Numbered from the stretch's first letter, positions 48,078-56,018 are shown. The stretch is DNA of 64,000 bases from Murinocardiopsis flavida (GCF_003014485.1 NZ_PYGA01000024.1:1-64000); one strand, 5' to 3'. Notes: generated by a model from the sequence alone, not told the origin. A program made the numbers and translations.

Positions 48078-48971
48078 ATGGGTTCACGGAAACACGCGCT
48101 GACACCGGAACAGCGACAAGAACGCCTCAAAGCCGCGCACGACCGCCTATCGGACGCCGTAGACGGACTGCTCACCTCCGACGGCTGGCGCGCAATGATC
48201 ACGGCCCGCTCGTGGCTGCGCCGCTACTCGCTCAACAACGTCATGATGATCATCTCCCAACGCCCCAACGCGAGCGACGTTCGATCGTTCTCGCAGTGGA
48301 AGGACACCGGGCGCCACGTCCGCAGAGGCGAAACGGGCATCCGGATCTTCGCGCCGTGCCGCTACAAGGCGCGCGACGACGACGGCAACACCGAAACCGA
48401 CGACACCGGCCAGCCGCGATACCAGGTGCGCGGATTCACGTTGGTCAGCGTCTTCGACGTCTCCCAGACCGACGGCGACCCCCTTCCCGCCGACAACGGA
48501 GCCGTACCCCAGGAACTGCACGGCGCCGCCCCCGAACAGTTGCGGGACGGCATTGCCGCCCAGATTCGGGCACGCGGCTTCACCGTGGAGCGCGGGGACT
48601 GCGGAGACGCCTACGGCTGGGTCCGGTGGGATACCCGCACTGTGCGCGTGCGCGCCACCGTCGATGATGCCCAAGCCGTCAAGACGCTGGTTCACGAGTT
48701 GGCGCACATCGCGTGCGAACACGAACAGCGCAGCGCCACCACGCCCCGCGCGCTGTGCGAGGTCGAAGCCGAATCGGTGGCGTGCGTGGTGGCAGCGGTG
48801 GCCGGACTGGACTCCTTGGCCTACTCGGTGCCCTACGTCGCCCATTGGGCCGGGACTGCCGAGACCGCCCGTGCCAGCGCTGAACGCGTCCTGAGAGTCG
48901 CCGATGAGGTCGTGAGCGCGTTGGAGTCCTCCGCAGCCACGCAGACCCCCCGCGCCGCGAACGCGGCGTAA
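48078..48971 (+). CDS. ArdC-like ssDNA-binding protein with metallopeptidase domain
   Basis: The 297-aa protein has an N-terminal ArdC-type domain: LTSDGWRAMITARSWLRRYS, LNNVMMIISQRP and FSQWKDTGRHVRRGETGIRI are its hallmark segments. A zinc-peptidase domain follows with the HExxH-like motif LVHELAHIACEH (about residue 208). ArdC proteins on conjugative elements bind single-stranded DNA and protect incoming DNA from restriction; the peptidase part resembles ImmA/IrrE enzymes. It is a strong sign of a conjugative element. Confidence 0.85.
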   Translation: MGSRKHALTPEQRQERLKAAHDRLSDAVDGLLTSDGWRAMITARSWLRRYSLNNVMMIISQRPNASDVRSFSQWKDTGRHVRRGETGIRIFAPCRYKARDDDGNTETDDTGQPRYQVRGFTLVSVFDVSQTDGDPLPADNGAVPQELHGAAPEQLRDGIAAQIRARGFTVERGDCGDAYGWVRWDTRTVRVRATVDDAQAVKTLVHELAHIACEHEQRSATTPRALCEVEAESVACVVAAVAGLDSLAYSVPYVAHWAGTAETARASAERVLRVADEVVSALESSAATQTPRAANAA

Positions 48972-48975
48972 GAAC

Positions 48976-48989
48976 CCCAGCCCCTCACA
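48976..48989 (+). repeat. CCCAGTCCCTCAC box, copy 1 (variant, no hairpin)
   Basis: CCCAGCCCCTCACA lies 39 nt before the ATG at 49015. It is one base different from the box found in four later gaps and lacks the GGACAG-loop hairpin. Confidence 0.6.
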
Positions 48990-49014
48990 TCAATCGAGCA
49001 GAAGGGAAGAACCG

Positions 49015-49536
49015 ATGACCACGCTGATTCATACCGGCATGCAGGTCCCCACGGACCGGATCCGGGTCACCCGCCTGGACCAGGTCGACATCGGCGTTGG
49101 CGTCGCCTGGTCGGCCGTGGTGCGCAACGGGCGTACCAAGCTCGGCGTCATCGCCAATGACGGGCGCATGGGCTCACAGTTCCACCCCGTCGACCTCACG
49201 GCTCAGCAGGTGATGCGCGACTTCGTTGCCCAATGCCGCGACCGCGCCGGGGAACCACTCAACGAGGAGTTCGTCATAGACGAGCTTGCCAATGAGTACG
49301 AGATCGCCGCGATCGTCACCCAAACAGAGCGCAAGAAGAAGTACGTCGCGCGCGGGTTCGACCAGCACGGCATCCCGGAACTCCAGACGTTCGCCCTCAC
49401 CGGCGACGGCCCGCTTGATTACGCGGCGGCGCTGGCCGCAGCCCCCAATCTCGACCTGAACGCGCGCACGGTGCGCGCCGAGCTGTGGATGGGTCCCCGG
49501 GGCTGGGTCGAGTTCTACCAGCGCCACGACACCTAA
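49015..49536 (+). CDS. Hypothetical protein, 173 aa
   Basis: It begins MTTLIHTGMQVPTDRIRVTR and has VAWSAVVRNGRTKLGVIAND, LNEEFVIDELANEYEIAAIV and a C-terminal GPRGWVEFYQRHD. It looks like a small alpha/beta protein. No family is recognised, although similar genes accompany ArdC and DnaN paralogues on actinomycete elements. GGGAAG precedes the ATG. Confidence 0.6.
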   Translation: MTTLIHTGMQVPTDRIRVTRLDQVDIGVGVAWSAVVRNGRTKLGVIANDGRMGSQFHPVDLTAQQVMRDFVAQCRDRAGEPLNEEFVIDELANEYEIAAIVTQTERKKKYVARGFDQHGIPELQTFALTGDGPLDYAAALAAAPNLDLNARTVRAELWMGPRGWVEFYQRHDT

Positions 49537-49577
49537 CCCGAGCCGCGCTGAGACCGCGCGGCACGTCAGGCGCGCAC

Positions 49578-49631
49578 GGGGTGGGGCGGCCGGGACAGCG
49601 GCCGGCCCACCCCGGACCCCAGTTCCTCACA
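49578..49631 (+). repeat. GGACAG-loop hairpin plus CCCAGTCCCTCAC box, copy 2
   Basis: A 15-bp stem with one mismatch (49578-49592 with 49599-49613) encloses the loop GGACAG. CCCAGTTCCTCACA follows at 49618-49631, exactly 33 nt before GTG 49651. Confidence 0.8.
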
Positions 49632-49650
49632 CACCGCGAAAGGAACCCCC

Positions 49651-49983
49651 GTGGCTGTGCTCACGGTCGAGATCTTCGCCCACGCCCCCGAGGACACCGA
49701 CCCCGACACGTTCCCGCCCGATGCCTTCATCGAGACGACGTTGCGCGACGCGATCGCGCCGCTGACCGGGACCCCCGAGAGCGCGCTTCCCGTACTCACC
49801 TGCGCGATCACCCCTTACGGGGGTGCCGCGATGGTCGAAGCGCTGTGCGTGGGCCCCTCCGGGGAGGAGGCGACCGACGTCATCGCCGCACGCCTGGAAG
49901 CGGCCATGCAGGACACCCCCGACGCCTTCGAGGGCTGGCACCTGCACGCCGGATGCACCCACGTGCACATGAGCGACAACTAG
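49651..49983 (+). CDS. Hypothetical protein, 110 aa
   Basis: It begins with a strand (AVLTVEIFAHAPEDTDPDTF) and has a Cys-containing middle (LPVLTCAITPYGGAAMVEAL) and C-terminal WHLHAGCTHVHMSDN, with three His and a Cys that could bind metal. GTG 49651 follows AAAGGAA. Function unknown. Confidence 0.55.
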   Translation: MAVLTVEIFAHAPEDTDPDTFPPDAFIETTLRDAIAPLTGTPESALPVLTCAITPYGGAAMVEALCVGPSGEEATDVIAARLEAAMQDTPDAFEGWHLHAGCTHVHMSDN

Positions 49984-49990
49984 TCCTGCC

Positions 49991-50041
49991 GGGGCGGGTC
50001 GGACAGGGCCCGCCCCCACACGAGGAACCCAGTCCCTCACA
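49991..50041 (+). repeat. GGACAG-loop hairpin plus CCCAGTCCCTCAC box, copy 3
   Basis: GGGGCGGGTC and GGCCCGCCCC (49991-50000 with 50007-50016) pair with one T-G wobble around the loop GGACAG. CCCAGTCCCTCACA is at 50028-50041, 34 nt before GTG 50062. Confidence 0.85.
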
Positions 50042-50061
50042 CCCGATGGGAGAACCCCCCC

Positions 50062-50667
50062 GTGTTTCCTGTACTCAGCATCAACGGCACCCCCGCCCCC
50101 TGCGACGACGAGACCGAATCGGCCGCACTGGACTTCAACCCCGACAGCGGCCCCACCCACCGGTGCCGTGCCTGCGGCGACGAGTTGACCCGCACCATGA
50201 CGGGCTGGGTAACCGACGACGGCGACGGCGCGTGCCTCCTGTTCGAGCCCGACGACGACACCGGCCATGAGCAGACCGGCCCCCACGACCCGGCGCCGAT
50301 CCCGTTCGCCTGGTGCAACTCCGCCGCGATCACCACGGAGGAGTCCGACGACGCGGTCACCGTCGCGTTGTCCGTCGGCGACCCGCGAGGCGCGTTCTGC
50401 TTCACCGTGACGCGCATCCCCGACGACGCCGAATCCGACTTGGCCGGCTGCCTGCTCCTGCACACCCCGCACCCCGGCGAGCCCGCCCCGCACGCGGCCC
50501 TGACCGAACTGCACCCCGGAACCTACGTCGTCGGGACCGTGCCCGCCGCGCTCGCCCCCCGAATCACCCGCACTGGATCGGAGGAACACCACCATGACCA
50601 CTACCAACGACCCCACCGCCCCGGCGTCCGCGCCAACCTTCACCACCAGCCGCGCCGTACTCGCTGA
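50062..50667 (+). CDS. Hypothetical protein, 201 aa, with CxxC
   Basis: The acidic protein carries THRCRACGDELTRTMTGW, a single CxxC knuckle, early on, and a strand-rich domain (DDAVTVALSVGDPRGAFCFT). The last 25 residues, rich in His and Arg, are the overlap with the clamp gene in another frame (50594-50667), a long 74-nt overlap. No family is recognised. Confidence 0.55.
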   Translation: MFPVLSINGTPAPCDDETESAALDFNPDSGPTHRCRACGDELTRTMTGWVTDDGDGACLLFEPDDDTGHEQTGPHDPAPIPFAWCNSAAITTEESDDAVTVALSVGDPRGAFCFTVTRIPDDAESDLAGCLLLHTPHPGEPAPHAALTELHPGTYVVGTVPAALAPRITRTGSEEHHHDHYQRPHRPGVRANLHHQPRRTR

Positions 50668-51796
50668 CGCACTGGCCACGGTCGGACTCGCGATCAGCAC
50701 GCGCCCCGCCGTCCCGCTCCTGGGCGCCGTCCTGCTGGAAGGGCGCGACGACGGGCGGCTCACCCTCTCCGGCTTCGATTACGAGACCGTGATCACGGTC
50801 ACGATCCCCGATGCCGCAACCGTTGCCGGGCGCGTGCTCATCGACCACTCTGAAACCGTCCGGGTGCTTTCCGCGCTGGTCAAGGGCAAGAGCAAGCGCC
50901 AGGCGGACGCGACCCCGGTGACCATCACGGCACCGGCCCCCGACGCCCCGCGTATGAGCGTCAACGGCTACACCGTCCCCGTGACGGCCTATCCGCTCGG
51001 CGACTACCCGACCCTGCCCGACGCGCCGCCGCCGGTCGCACAGTTCAACCGGGGCGCCTTCACCGCGGAGCTGGGGCGGGTGCTGTGCGCAGTCGGCGAC
51101 GACGTCACGCTTCCCACCTTGACCGGCGTGAACATGGAACTCAGCGACCAGGGGCTCACGCTGGCCGCGACCGACCAGCATCGGTTGGCCGTGGCCCATG
51201 TGCCCACCGTGCCCGGTTCGGCCGCGGCGCCCAGCACGATGCTGGTGCTGGGGTCGCTGCTCGACAAGGTCGCCAAGAAGCTCACGGGCGAACATCTCAC
51301 CCTGGGCCATGACCGCGGCCTGGTGTCGCTGTCCAGCGGCGCCGTCACGGCGGTGACCCGCCCGATCGGCAGCGCGTTCGTCAAGTACCGCGCGCGTATC
51401 CCCAGTCCGCCCGCCTCGTTCACCGCCGACCGTGCCGCCCTGCTGGCGCTGGTCGAGCAGGCGCAGGCGATCTCGAAGGCCAAACGGGAGGCCAATCCGC
51501 TGGTCACCATAACCGTGGACGCGGGCGCCCTGGTGGTCGCGCCGTTGCTCTCGGAGCGCTCCACCGACGTCGCACCCCCCGAGTTGACGGCGAAGACCGA
51601 CGGCTACCCGAACGCAATCCGGTTCGCGTTCAACCCGGCATACCTGACCGATGCGCTTGCCGCGATCACCGGTGACACCGCCACCGTGCACACCCAGACC
51701 ATCCCGACCAAGCCGGTCGTGATCACCGAGACCGGGGCGCGCCCCGGCGACGGCACCGCCTACCGGCACGTGCTGATGCCCGTCCGCCTGTCCTAA
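50594..51796 (+). CDS. DnaN-like sliding clamp (DNA polymerase III beta paralogue)
   Basis: The 400-aa protein has the three-domain clamp layout: FTTSRAVLADALATVGLAIS and PAVPLLGAVLLEGRDDGRLT in domain 1, LTLAATDQHRLAVAHVP in domain 2, and FNPAYLTDALAAITGDTATV and HVLMPVRLS at the end of domain 3. The C-terminal MPVRL matches the conserved (M/L)P.R(L) of beta clamps. It diverges from chromosomal DnaN and sits among element genes, so it probably serves replication or transfer of the element. A good GGAGG precedes ATG 50594. Confidence 0.87.
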   Translation: MTTTNDPTAPASAPTFTTSRAVLADALATVGLAISTRPAVPLLGAVLLEGRDDGRLTLSGFDYETVITVTIPDAATVAGRVLIDHSETVRVLSALVKGKSKRQADATPVTITAPAPDAPRMSVNGYTVPVTAYPLGDYPTLPDAPPPVAQFNRGAFTAELGRVLCAVGDDVTLPTLTGVNMELSDQGLTLAATDQHRLAVAHVPTVPGSAAAPSTMLVLGSLLDKVAKKLTGEHLTLGHDRGLVSLSSGAVTAVTRPIGSAFVKYRARIPSPPASFTADRAALLALVEQAQAISKAKREANPLVTITVDAGALVVAPLLSERSTDVAPPELTAKTDGYPNAIRFAFNPAYLTDALAAITGDTATVHTQTIPTKPVVITETGARPGDGTAYRHVLMPVRLS

Positions 51797-51803
51797 CCCG
51801 CCC

Positions 51804-51858
51804 GGTGGGGGCCGGTCCGGACAGGGACCGGCCCCCACCTCCTTCCCAGTCCCTCACC
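51804..51858 (+). repeat. GGACAG-loop hairpin plus CCCAGTCCCTCAC box, copy 4
   Basis: GGTGGGGGCCGGTCC and GGACCGGCCCCCACC form a perfect 15-bp stem (51804-51818 with 51825-51839) around GGACAG. CCCAGTCCCTCACC is at 51845-51858, 34 nt before ATG 51879. The hairpin starts 8 nt after the clamp stop. Confidence 0.9.
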
Positions 51859-51878
51859 GCCACGGACGGAGGCCCGTC

Positions 51879-52799
51879 ATGCCCGACTCCAGGAAGACGA
51901 ATCGTCAGTCCCAACGTGGGCGCACCGTGGACGAGCACGCCCATGCCATCGCCGATGCCGTCGACACTGCGTGGCATCGCGCCCACGGGTATGGACACCT
52001 CGAAGTCCCGTTGTCCGTCATCGCCGCGTTGGCGTTCCTCGCGCCGCCGTTCAACCAGCGCGGCGCCGTCGCAGTCGAGATCAGCGGCATGGAGAGCGCG
52101 GCGTTCGCGGCGTTCATGCGCCGCCAGTGGCGCGGCTTCGTCACCCTGCGCCCCGACCTGCTCAACCCCGCCGCCCCGCTGCTGCTGGTGTGGCACGGAG
52201 AACACCCCATCACCGGCACCACCCTGGACGCCGCACGCGGTGCGGCGCGCGCGGCGTTGCAGGCGGGACAGCTCCACCTGACCGGGGATCGCGAAACGCG
52301 CTGGCAGGTCGACCTGTTCGGGGTGCTGCTCACCCTGATGAAGGGCCGCAACGCCAAGGGCGCGCACGGCCAGTTCTACACGCCCAGCCCGCTCGCCCAC
52401 CTCATGGCCGCGATGCTCGGCATCGCTGCCGGCGAGACCATTCATGAGCCGGCCGCGGGCACCGGCGGGATGCTGCGCGCCGCCGCCCAGGTCATGCGCG
52501 AGGCCGACCGCGACCCCGCCACGGCAACGTGGGTCGCCAACGACATCGACCCCTTGGCGGTCGCGTGCCTGGCCGTCAACGCCGTGTTGTGGGAGTTGGG
52601 CCCACGCGTGGTCATCGGCGTGGGCGACACCCTGTCTGATGAGTGGATCACCCGCGCGCTCGCCGAGCGCGCGGAAACCATCCAGATCGCATCCGACATG
52701 CGCCGCCTCCAACAGATGCGCCACGCCTTCGGTCTCTTGCAGCGCCGCACCGACAGCACCGCCCATCAGCAGCCCGACGAGGGCGGTGAGGTGGCGTGA
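51879..52799 (+). CDS. N6-adenine DNA methylase-like protein lacking the NPPY motif
   Basis: The 306-aa protein has an HsdM-like region AKGAHGQFYTPSPLAHLMAA and motif I ETIHEPAAGTGGMLRAAAQV (about 188-207), followed by WVANDIDPLAVACLAVNAVL. After motif I the catalytic (N/D)PP(Y/F) motif is not found: the region reads VGDTLSDEWITRALAERAET. I recall the same lack in similar proteins on actinomycete elements. It may bind SAM or DNA without methylating, for example as an anti-restriction or regulatory factor. Confidence 0.75.
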   Translation: MPDSRKTNRQSQRGRTVDEHAHAIADAVDTAWHRAHGYGHLEVPLSVIAALAFLAPPFNQRGAVAVEISGMESAAFAAFMRRQWRGFVTLRPDLLNPAAPLLLVWHGEHPITGTTLDAARGAARAALQAGQLHLTGDRETRWQVDLFGVLLTLMKGRNAKGAHGQFYTPSPLAHLMAAMLGIAAGETIHEPAAGTGGMLRAAAQVMREADRDPATATWVANDIDPLAVACLAVNAVLWELGPRVVIGVGDTLSDEWITRALAERAETIQIASDMRRLQQMRHAFGLLQRRTDSTAHQQPDEGGEVA

Positions 52800-53143
52800 G
52801 GCGCTACAGCGCAACCATCGACGCGCGCATCCCGGCCGGTCACGACCGCTTCACCGATACCACCAGCCCGTATGCGGCTCACCTGCTGGACCGGCTAATC
52901 GCCTCCACCGCCGTGGCGATCCCGGCGACCCGGGCCTTTCGCATCACCGGCTGGTACGTGGCCCCGCACGCGCGCGGCGCAGTGCTCACCATCGACTGCG
53001 GCGACCGTGACCACACCGCGGCCGGACACGCGGTGCGCGACCTGCTCGACCCCGCCCAACACACCCACGAAGCGCTCTGGGAACCGTTCGCAGCCTGGAG
53101 CTTCACGCTGATCGAACTCCGGGACCACCCCGCCAACACCTGA
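52796..53143 (+). CDS. Hypothetical protein, 115 aa
   Basis: It begins VRRYSATIDARIPAGHDRFT and has FRITGWYVAPHARGAVLTID and WSFTLIELRDHPANT, a small alpha/beta protein. GTG 52796 overlaps the methylase-like stop as GTGA, so it is translated with it. No family is recognised. Confidence 0.55.
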   Translation: MRRYSATIDARIPAGHDRFTDTTSPYAAHLLDRLIASTAVAIPATRAFRITGWYVAPHARGAVLTIDCGDRDHTAAGHAVRDLLDPAQHTHEALWEPFAAWSFTLIELRDHPANT

Positions 53144-53174
53144 CAAGCCCCGACCCGATCGGGAAGGACGACAC

Positions 53175-53828
53175 GTGCGAATACGCCTCAGTGAACGCCA
53201 GCACACCGAACTAACCCATGCCGACACCACCCCCGGCGGACTGTTCCGACCAGAAGCCCCCACCATCACGATCGCCGCGCTGATCGACCTCGGCTACACC
53301 ATGCCCAAGGAATACGGCCAGCCGCACCGCATCACTCGCGCCGGACGCGCCGCCCTGGCCGGCGACGAAGTCGGCGCGCTCACCTGGCAGCGGCTCACCC
53401 CGACCATGCGCGCCGTGCTGTGCGCACTGGCCGACGAGCGCGAGCCCGAGAGCGTCGGCGACGCGCGCGGGGTCAACCCCGCGACGTTCAAACGACTCGC
53501 CGCCGCGGACTACATCGACAACGGCGGACACAACGACGCCGCGCACGCCCGGCTCACCGGCAAGGGCCTCGACGCGGTTCTGCGTATCCGCGGCGAACGC
53601 CCGGCGTTCGCCGAACGCGAGATCACCGAGGTTTATGTGGATGAACTGTGCGTCGGCGATTCCTTCGCCGAGCACGGGCGCCGCTGGATCGTCGCGTTCC
53701 CGCCCGTAGACGGGGGGCGGCGCATCGGCGACATGACCGTGCTCGCCCACGTCGAAAGCGCTGTGGGCGCGGATCCCGACGCGGTACACGCCCTGAGTCT
53801 GCCCGCGGATCGGGCGCTGCCGCGCTGA
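53175..53828 (+). CDS. Hypothetical protein, 217 aa, with winged-helix-like repeats
   Basis: Two segments, IAALIDLGYTMPKEYGQPHR ITRAGRAAL and FKRLAAADYIDNGGHNDAAH ARLTGKGLD, each read helix, turn, strand and T..G, like winged-helix wings of MarR or phage-type regulators. The C-terminal part is beta-rich. GTG 53175 follows GGAAGGA. The role is unknown, perhaps DNA binding. Confidence 0.5.
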   Translation: MRIRLSERQHTELTHADTTPGGLFRPEAPTITIAALIDLGYTMPKEYGQPHRITRAGRAALAGDEVGALTWQRLTPTMRAVLCALADEREPESVGDARGVNPATFKRLAAADYIDNGGHNDAAHARLTGKGLDAVLRIRGERPAFAEREITEVYVDELCVGDSFAEHGRRWIVAFPPVDGGRRIGDMTVLAHVESAVGADPDAVHALSLPADRALPR

Positions 53829-53836
53829 GCAGCAGA

Positions 53837-53893
53837 GCGGGACCGGTCGGACAGGACCGGCCCCGCGTACCACCTGATCCCCAGTCCCTCACA
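53837..53893 (+). repeat. GGACAG-loop hairpin plus CCCAGTCCCTCAC box, copy 5
   Basis: GCGGGACCGGTC and GACCGGCCCCGC (53837-53848 with 53855-53866) pair with one mismatch around GGACAG. CCCAGTCCCTCACA is at 53880-53893, 34 nt before ATG 53914. Confidence 0.85.
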
Positions 53894-53913
53894 AAGAACC
53901 GCAAGGAAAGGCG

Positions 53914-54120
53914 ATGTCCAGGCTAACCTCAGATGCCGCGCCGATGGTAGGGGCGGCGGTCGACCCGGGTGCTGACCGGGTGATGGCGTGGGTGAGCGCG
54001 CCCGGCCACCTCGCCCACCTCATCCCCCTGGCACCGGCCACCGCCCGGCAGTGGGCGGCGCAGTTGCGTCAGGCCGCTGACGCGGCCGACACCCCTCCCG
54101 AAGACGACCAGGGCAAGTAA
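53914..54120 (+). CDS. Hypothetical protein, 68 aa
   Basis: It begins MSRLTSDAAPMVGAAVDPGA and has a helix (LAPATARQWAAQLRQAADAA) at its end. GCAAGGAAAGGCG precedes the ATG. It is the last gene of the + strand accessory block, followed by a strong terminator. Confidence 0.55.
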   Translation: MSRLTSDAAPMVGAAVDPGADRVMAWVSAPGHLAHLIPLAPATARQWAAQLRQAADAADTPPEDDQGK

Positions 54121-54148
54121 GGGTCCTGCGGTCGGACAACGCACACAG

Positions 54149-54183
54149 CGAGGGTCGGCCGGGCTAAGCCCGGCCGACCCTCG
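54149..54183 (+). terminator. Strong terminator hairpin closing the accessory block
   Basis: CGAGGGTCGGCCGGGC and GCCCGGCCGACCCTCG form a perfect 16-bp stem with a TAA loop, 29 nt after the last gene. It is similar in arm composition to the GGACAG hairpins but has a different loop, although GGACAA occurs just upstream. Confidence 0.8.
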
Positions 54184-54281
54184 GGCCGTTCACATCCCTA
54201 GCGACCAAGCAAGGAACTTCGAGGCGGCCAGCGATCAGTTTACCGTGCGCTATCGCCCCCGTCGCGGGCTTAGGAGGCCCA

Positions 54282-54449
54282 TTGGTTTACTCGGTACTGC
54301 TGAAGGACGTTCTCGTTGCAGTGGTCTTCACGTGCCTCGGCTGCTTCCTCGCAGAGCGCCTGATGCTTGGTTATAGCCGTGCGGATTCTGGTCGATGTTG
54401 CCGCCCCGGTTCGGAGGTGCTGCATCCCCTGTTAGCCTCCCTAGCGTGA
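54282..54449 (+). CDS. Small membrane peptide, 55 aa
   Basis: TTG 54282 follows TAGGAGG. The peptide has one hydrophobic segment (VLVAVVFTCLGCFLAERLML), then a Cys-containing basic tail. Its stop overlaps the GTG of the next ORF as GTGA, which supports both as a coupled pair. Confidence 0.45.
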   Translation: MVYSVLLKDVLVAVVFTCLGCFLAERLMLGYSRADSGRCCRPGSEVLHPLLASLA

Positions 54450-54775
54450 GCCGTGTCACTCCTCCCTCCCGTCCGTCCCAGCGACAGCGGCGGAATCCTC
54501 TTTGGCGGTCGGGACTTGCGAGTGCCGTGGCGGTAACCTCCGTGCTCGCAGGTTTCGCTGACCGGCCGACTTTCTTTCAGGTGGGGATGGTAGTCCTCGC
54601 CGGTTGCCTATCTGCGGCAACGGTGTTCGTTGAGGACCCGCGCGGCGTCCTCTCAAAAAAATCGTCAGCGTTGTCATTTTGGAAAAGTTTCCGAATAGCG
54701 GAACGGCATGCGACGCCGATGAGCGATTCATCGCAGCATTGGCGGCGTGGTCTTGGGCCGCTCGTTCGGTGCTGA
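54446..54775 (+). CDS. Small membrane protein, 109 aa
   Basis: The basic N-terminus (SRVTPPSRPSQRQRRNPLW) is followed by two hydrophobic segments, SGLASAVAVTSVLAGF and FQVGMVVLAGCLSAATVFV, and a basic tail. GTG 54446 overlaps the previous stop. It converges with the NlpC/P60 gene. Its function is unknown; the size and position would suit an entry-exclusion or accessory membrane protein. Confidence 0.45.
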   Translation: MSRVTPPSRPSQRQRRNPLWRSGLASAVAVTSVLAGFADRPTFFQVGMVVLAGCLSAATVFVEDPRGVLSKKSSALSFWKSFRIAERHATPMSDSSQHWRRGLGPLVRC

Positions 54776-54956
54776 GTTGTACTGCATGCCTTGCAGAGTG
54801 AGGGTGTAGATGGTGCGGTGGCGTCCGGAGACCGCGCCCCGGCGCTGTTCGACTCTGCCAGGATCCGTCATCTTCGACCGAGCTCGTGACTCATCCGACT
54901 TGGTCGAACTGGCGCAGTCGCGCAATGAGGCGGAAAATGACATCTCTAATCGGAAC

Positions 54957-56018
54957 CTACAACTCTCCGGGGCGGACTGCTCCCATGAACTTCGGCGAGT
55001 AGTAGCTGGAGTCAACAGGGTCGATTCGGATGTTCTTTCCAGTGGAGGGGGCGTTGATCATCTCGCCATCGCCGACGTACATGGTCATATGGGCCGGGGG
55101 AGGTCCGGGGCCGCCGGTGTCGTAGAACAGCAGGTCACCGGGTTGCAGGGCATCCTTGTCGACGCGTTGTCCTGCCTGGTACTGGTCGGTGGTGACGCGG
55201 GGGATGTCGACTCCGGCTGCGGCCCAGGCCTTCATGGTGAGTCCGGAGCAGTCGAACCCGTCAGGTCCGACCCCGCCCCACACGTAGGGCTTGCCGAGGT
55301 GTTGGAGTGCCCATTCGACGGCCTTGCGGCCTTGTGCGCTGCCCGGTCCGCCGTCGGCGATGGGTGGCTGGACATCGAAGGTGTCGATCTCGGCGAGGAC
55401 GTCGGAGACGTAGTCGCGGCTGCGGTTGTAGCGGAACAGGGCGGTGTCGAGTTGGTCGCGGTCGGTGAAGTCGACACCACCCTCCCCGGCGCTGAGGCAC
55501 AGCTCCCGGGCTGATGCGGCGGCGGAGTCGTAGGCGTTGTGCGGGTCCTTGGTGCCGTCGCCGTTGCCGTCGGCCCCGAAGGTGTCCCAGCCGGACGGGA
55601 GGTGTTGGTTCGGGCCGACCGCCCGGTCGTAGGCGGTGTCGCTGTCCCACTTGCCGCTGTCGGTGTCGTAGTGCGGTGTGGTGTTGCCGCCGGTGCCGGA
55701 GCCGTCCAGGCGGGGGCCGATCATCGGTGGGGACACGTCGCCGCTGGGGCTGATGTCGTGGCCGGCAAGCAGGCTCGATTCGATCTTTCCGATGCCCGCG
55801 AGGATCTGCCACCGCATCCCCGGGCACTGGGGTTCGGCGCTCTCCAAGGCTTGTGCGGCGCGCACGTAGGCGTCCAGCAGCGTGTCCGGGATGCCCTTGA
55901 CGTGCGCGGGTGCGGAGGTGGTGTCGCCGTCGTCGAGCACGGCGGTGAATGCGGAGATTGCGAGGCCCAGCACGAGGGGGATGGCAGTGATGGCGGCCAG
56001 GCATCCGGGGCTAGCCAC
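54957..56018 (-). CDS. Cell-wall hydrolase: SLT-like region plus NlpC/P60
   Basis: The 353-aa protein has an N-terminal membrane or signal segment (CLAAITAIPLVLGLAISAF). A lytic-transglycosylase-like region (MRWQILAGIGKIESSLLAGH) contains the catalytic-type Glu of IESS. A C-terminal NlpC/P60 domain has Cys in GFDCSGLTMKAW (about 254) and His in PPAHMTMYVGDG (about 306). Such two-domain enzymes open peptidoglycan for Gram-positive conjugation machines. GTG 56018 follows GGAGG and overlaps the preceding gene by 8 nt. Confidence 0.87.
   Translation of the reverse strand: MASPGCLAAITAIPLVLGLAISAFTAVLDDGDTTSAPAHVKGIPDTLLDAYVRAAQALESAEPQCPGMRWQILAGIGKIESSLLAGHDISPSGDVSPPMIGPRLDGSGTGGNTTPHYDTDSGKWDSDTAYDRAVGPNQHLPSGWDTFGADGNGDGTKDPHNAYDSAAASARELCLSAGEGGVDFTDRDQLDTALFRYNRSRDYVSDVLAEIDTFDVQPPIADGGPGSAQGRKAVEWALQHLGKPYVWGGVGPDGFDCSGLTMKAWAAAGVDIPRVTTDQYQAGQRVDKDALQPGDLLFYDTGGPGPPPAHMTMYVGDGEMINAPSTGKNIRIDPVDSSYYSPKFMGAVRPGEL

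Noticed and set aside
54728-55015. - strand frame with a stretch like VEQRRGAVSGRHRTIYTLT, resembling a winged-helix wing
   Set aside because: It is only a short segment without a recognition helix, and it overlaps the end of the NlpC/P60 gene; it may be a decayed fragment but cannot be supported.
54810-55514. 234-codon + strand frame opposite the NlpC/P60 gene
   Set aside because: The opposite strand carries the Cys and His motifs of NlpC/P60; this frame has none.
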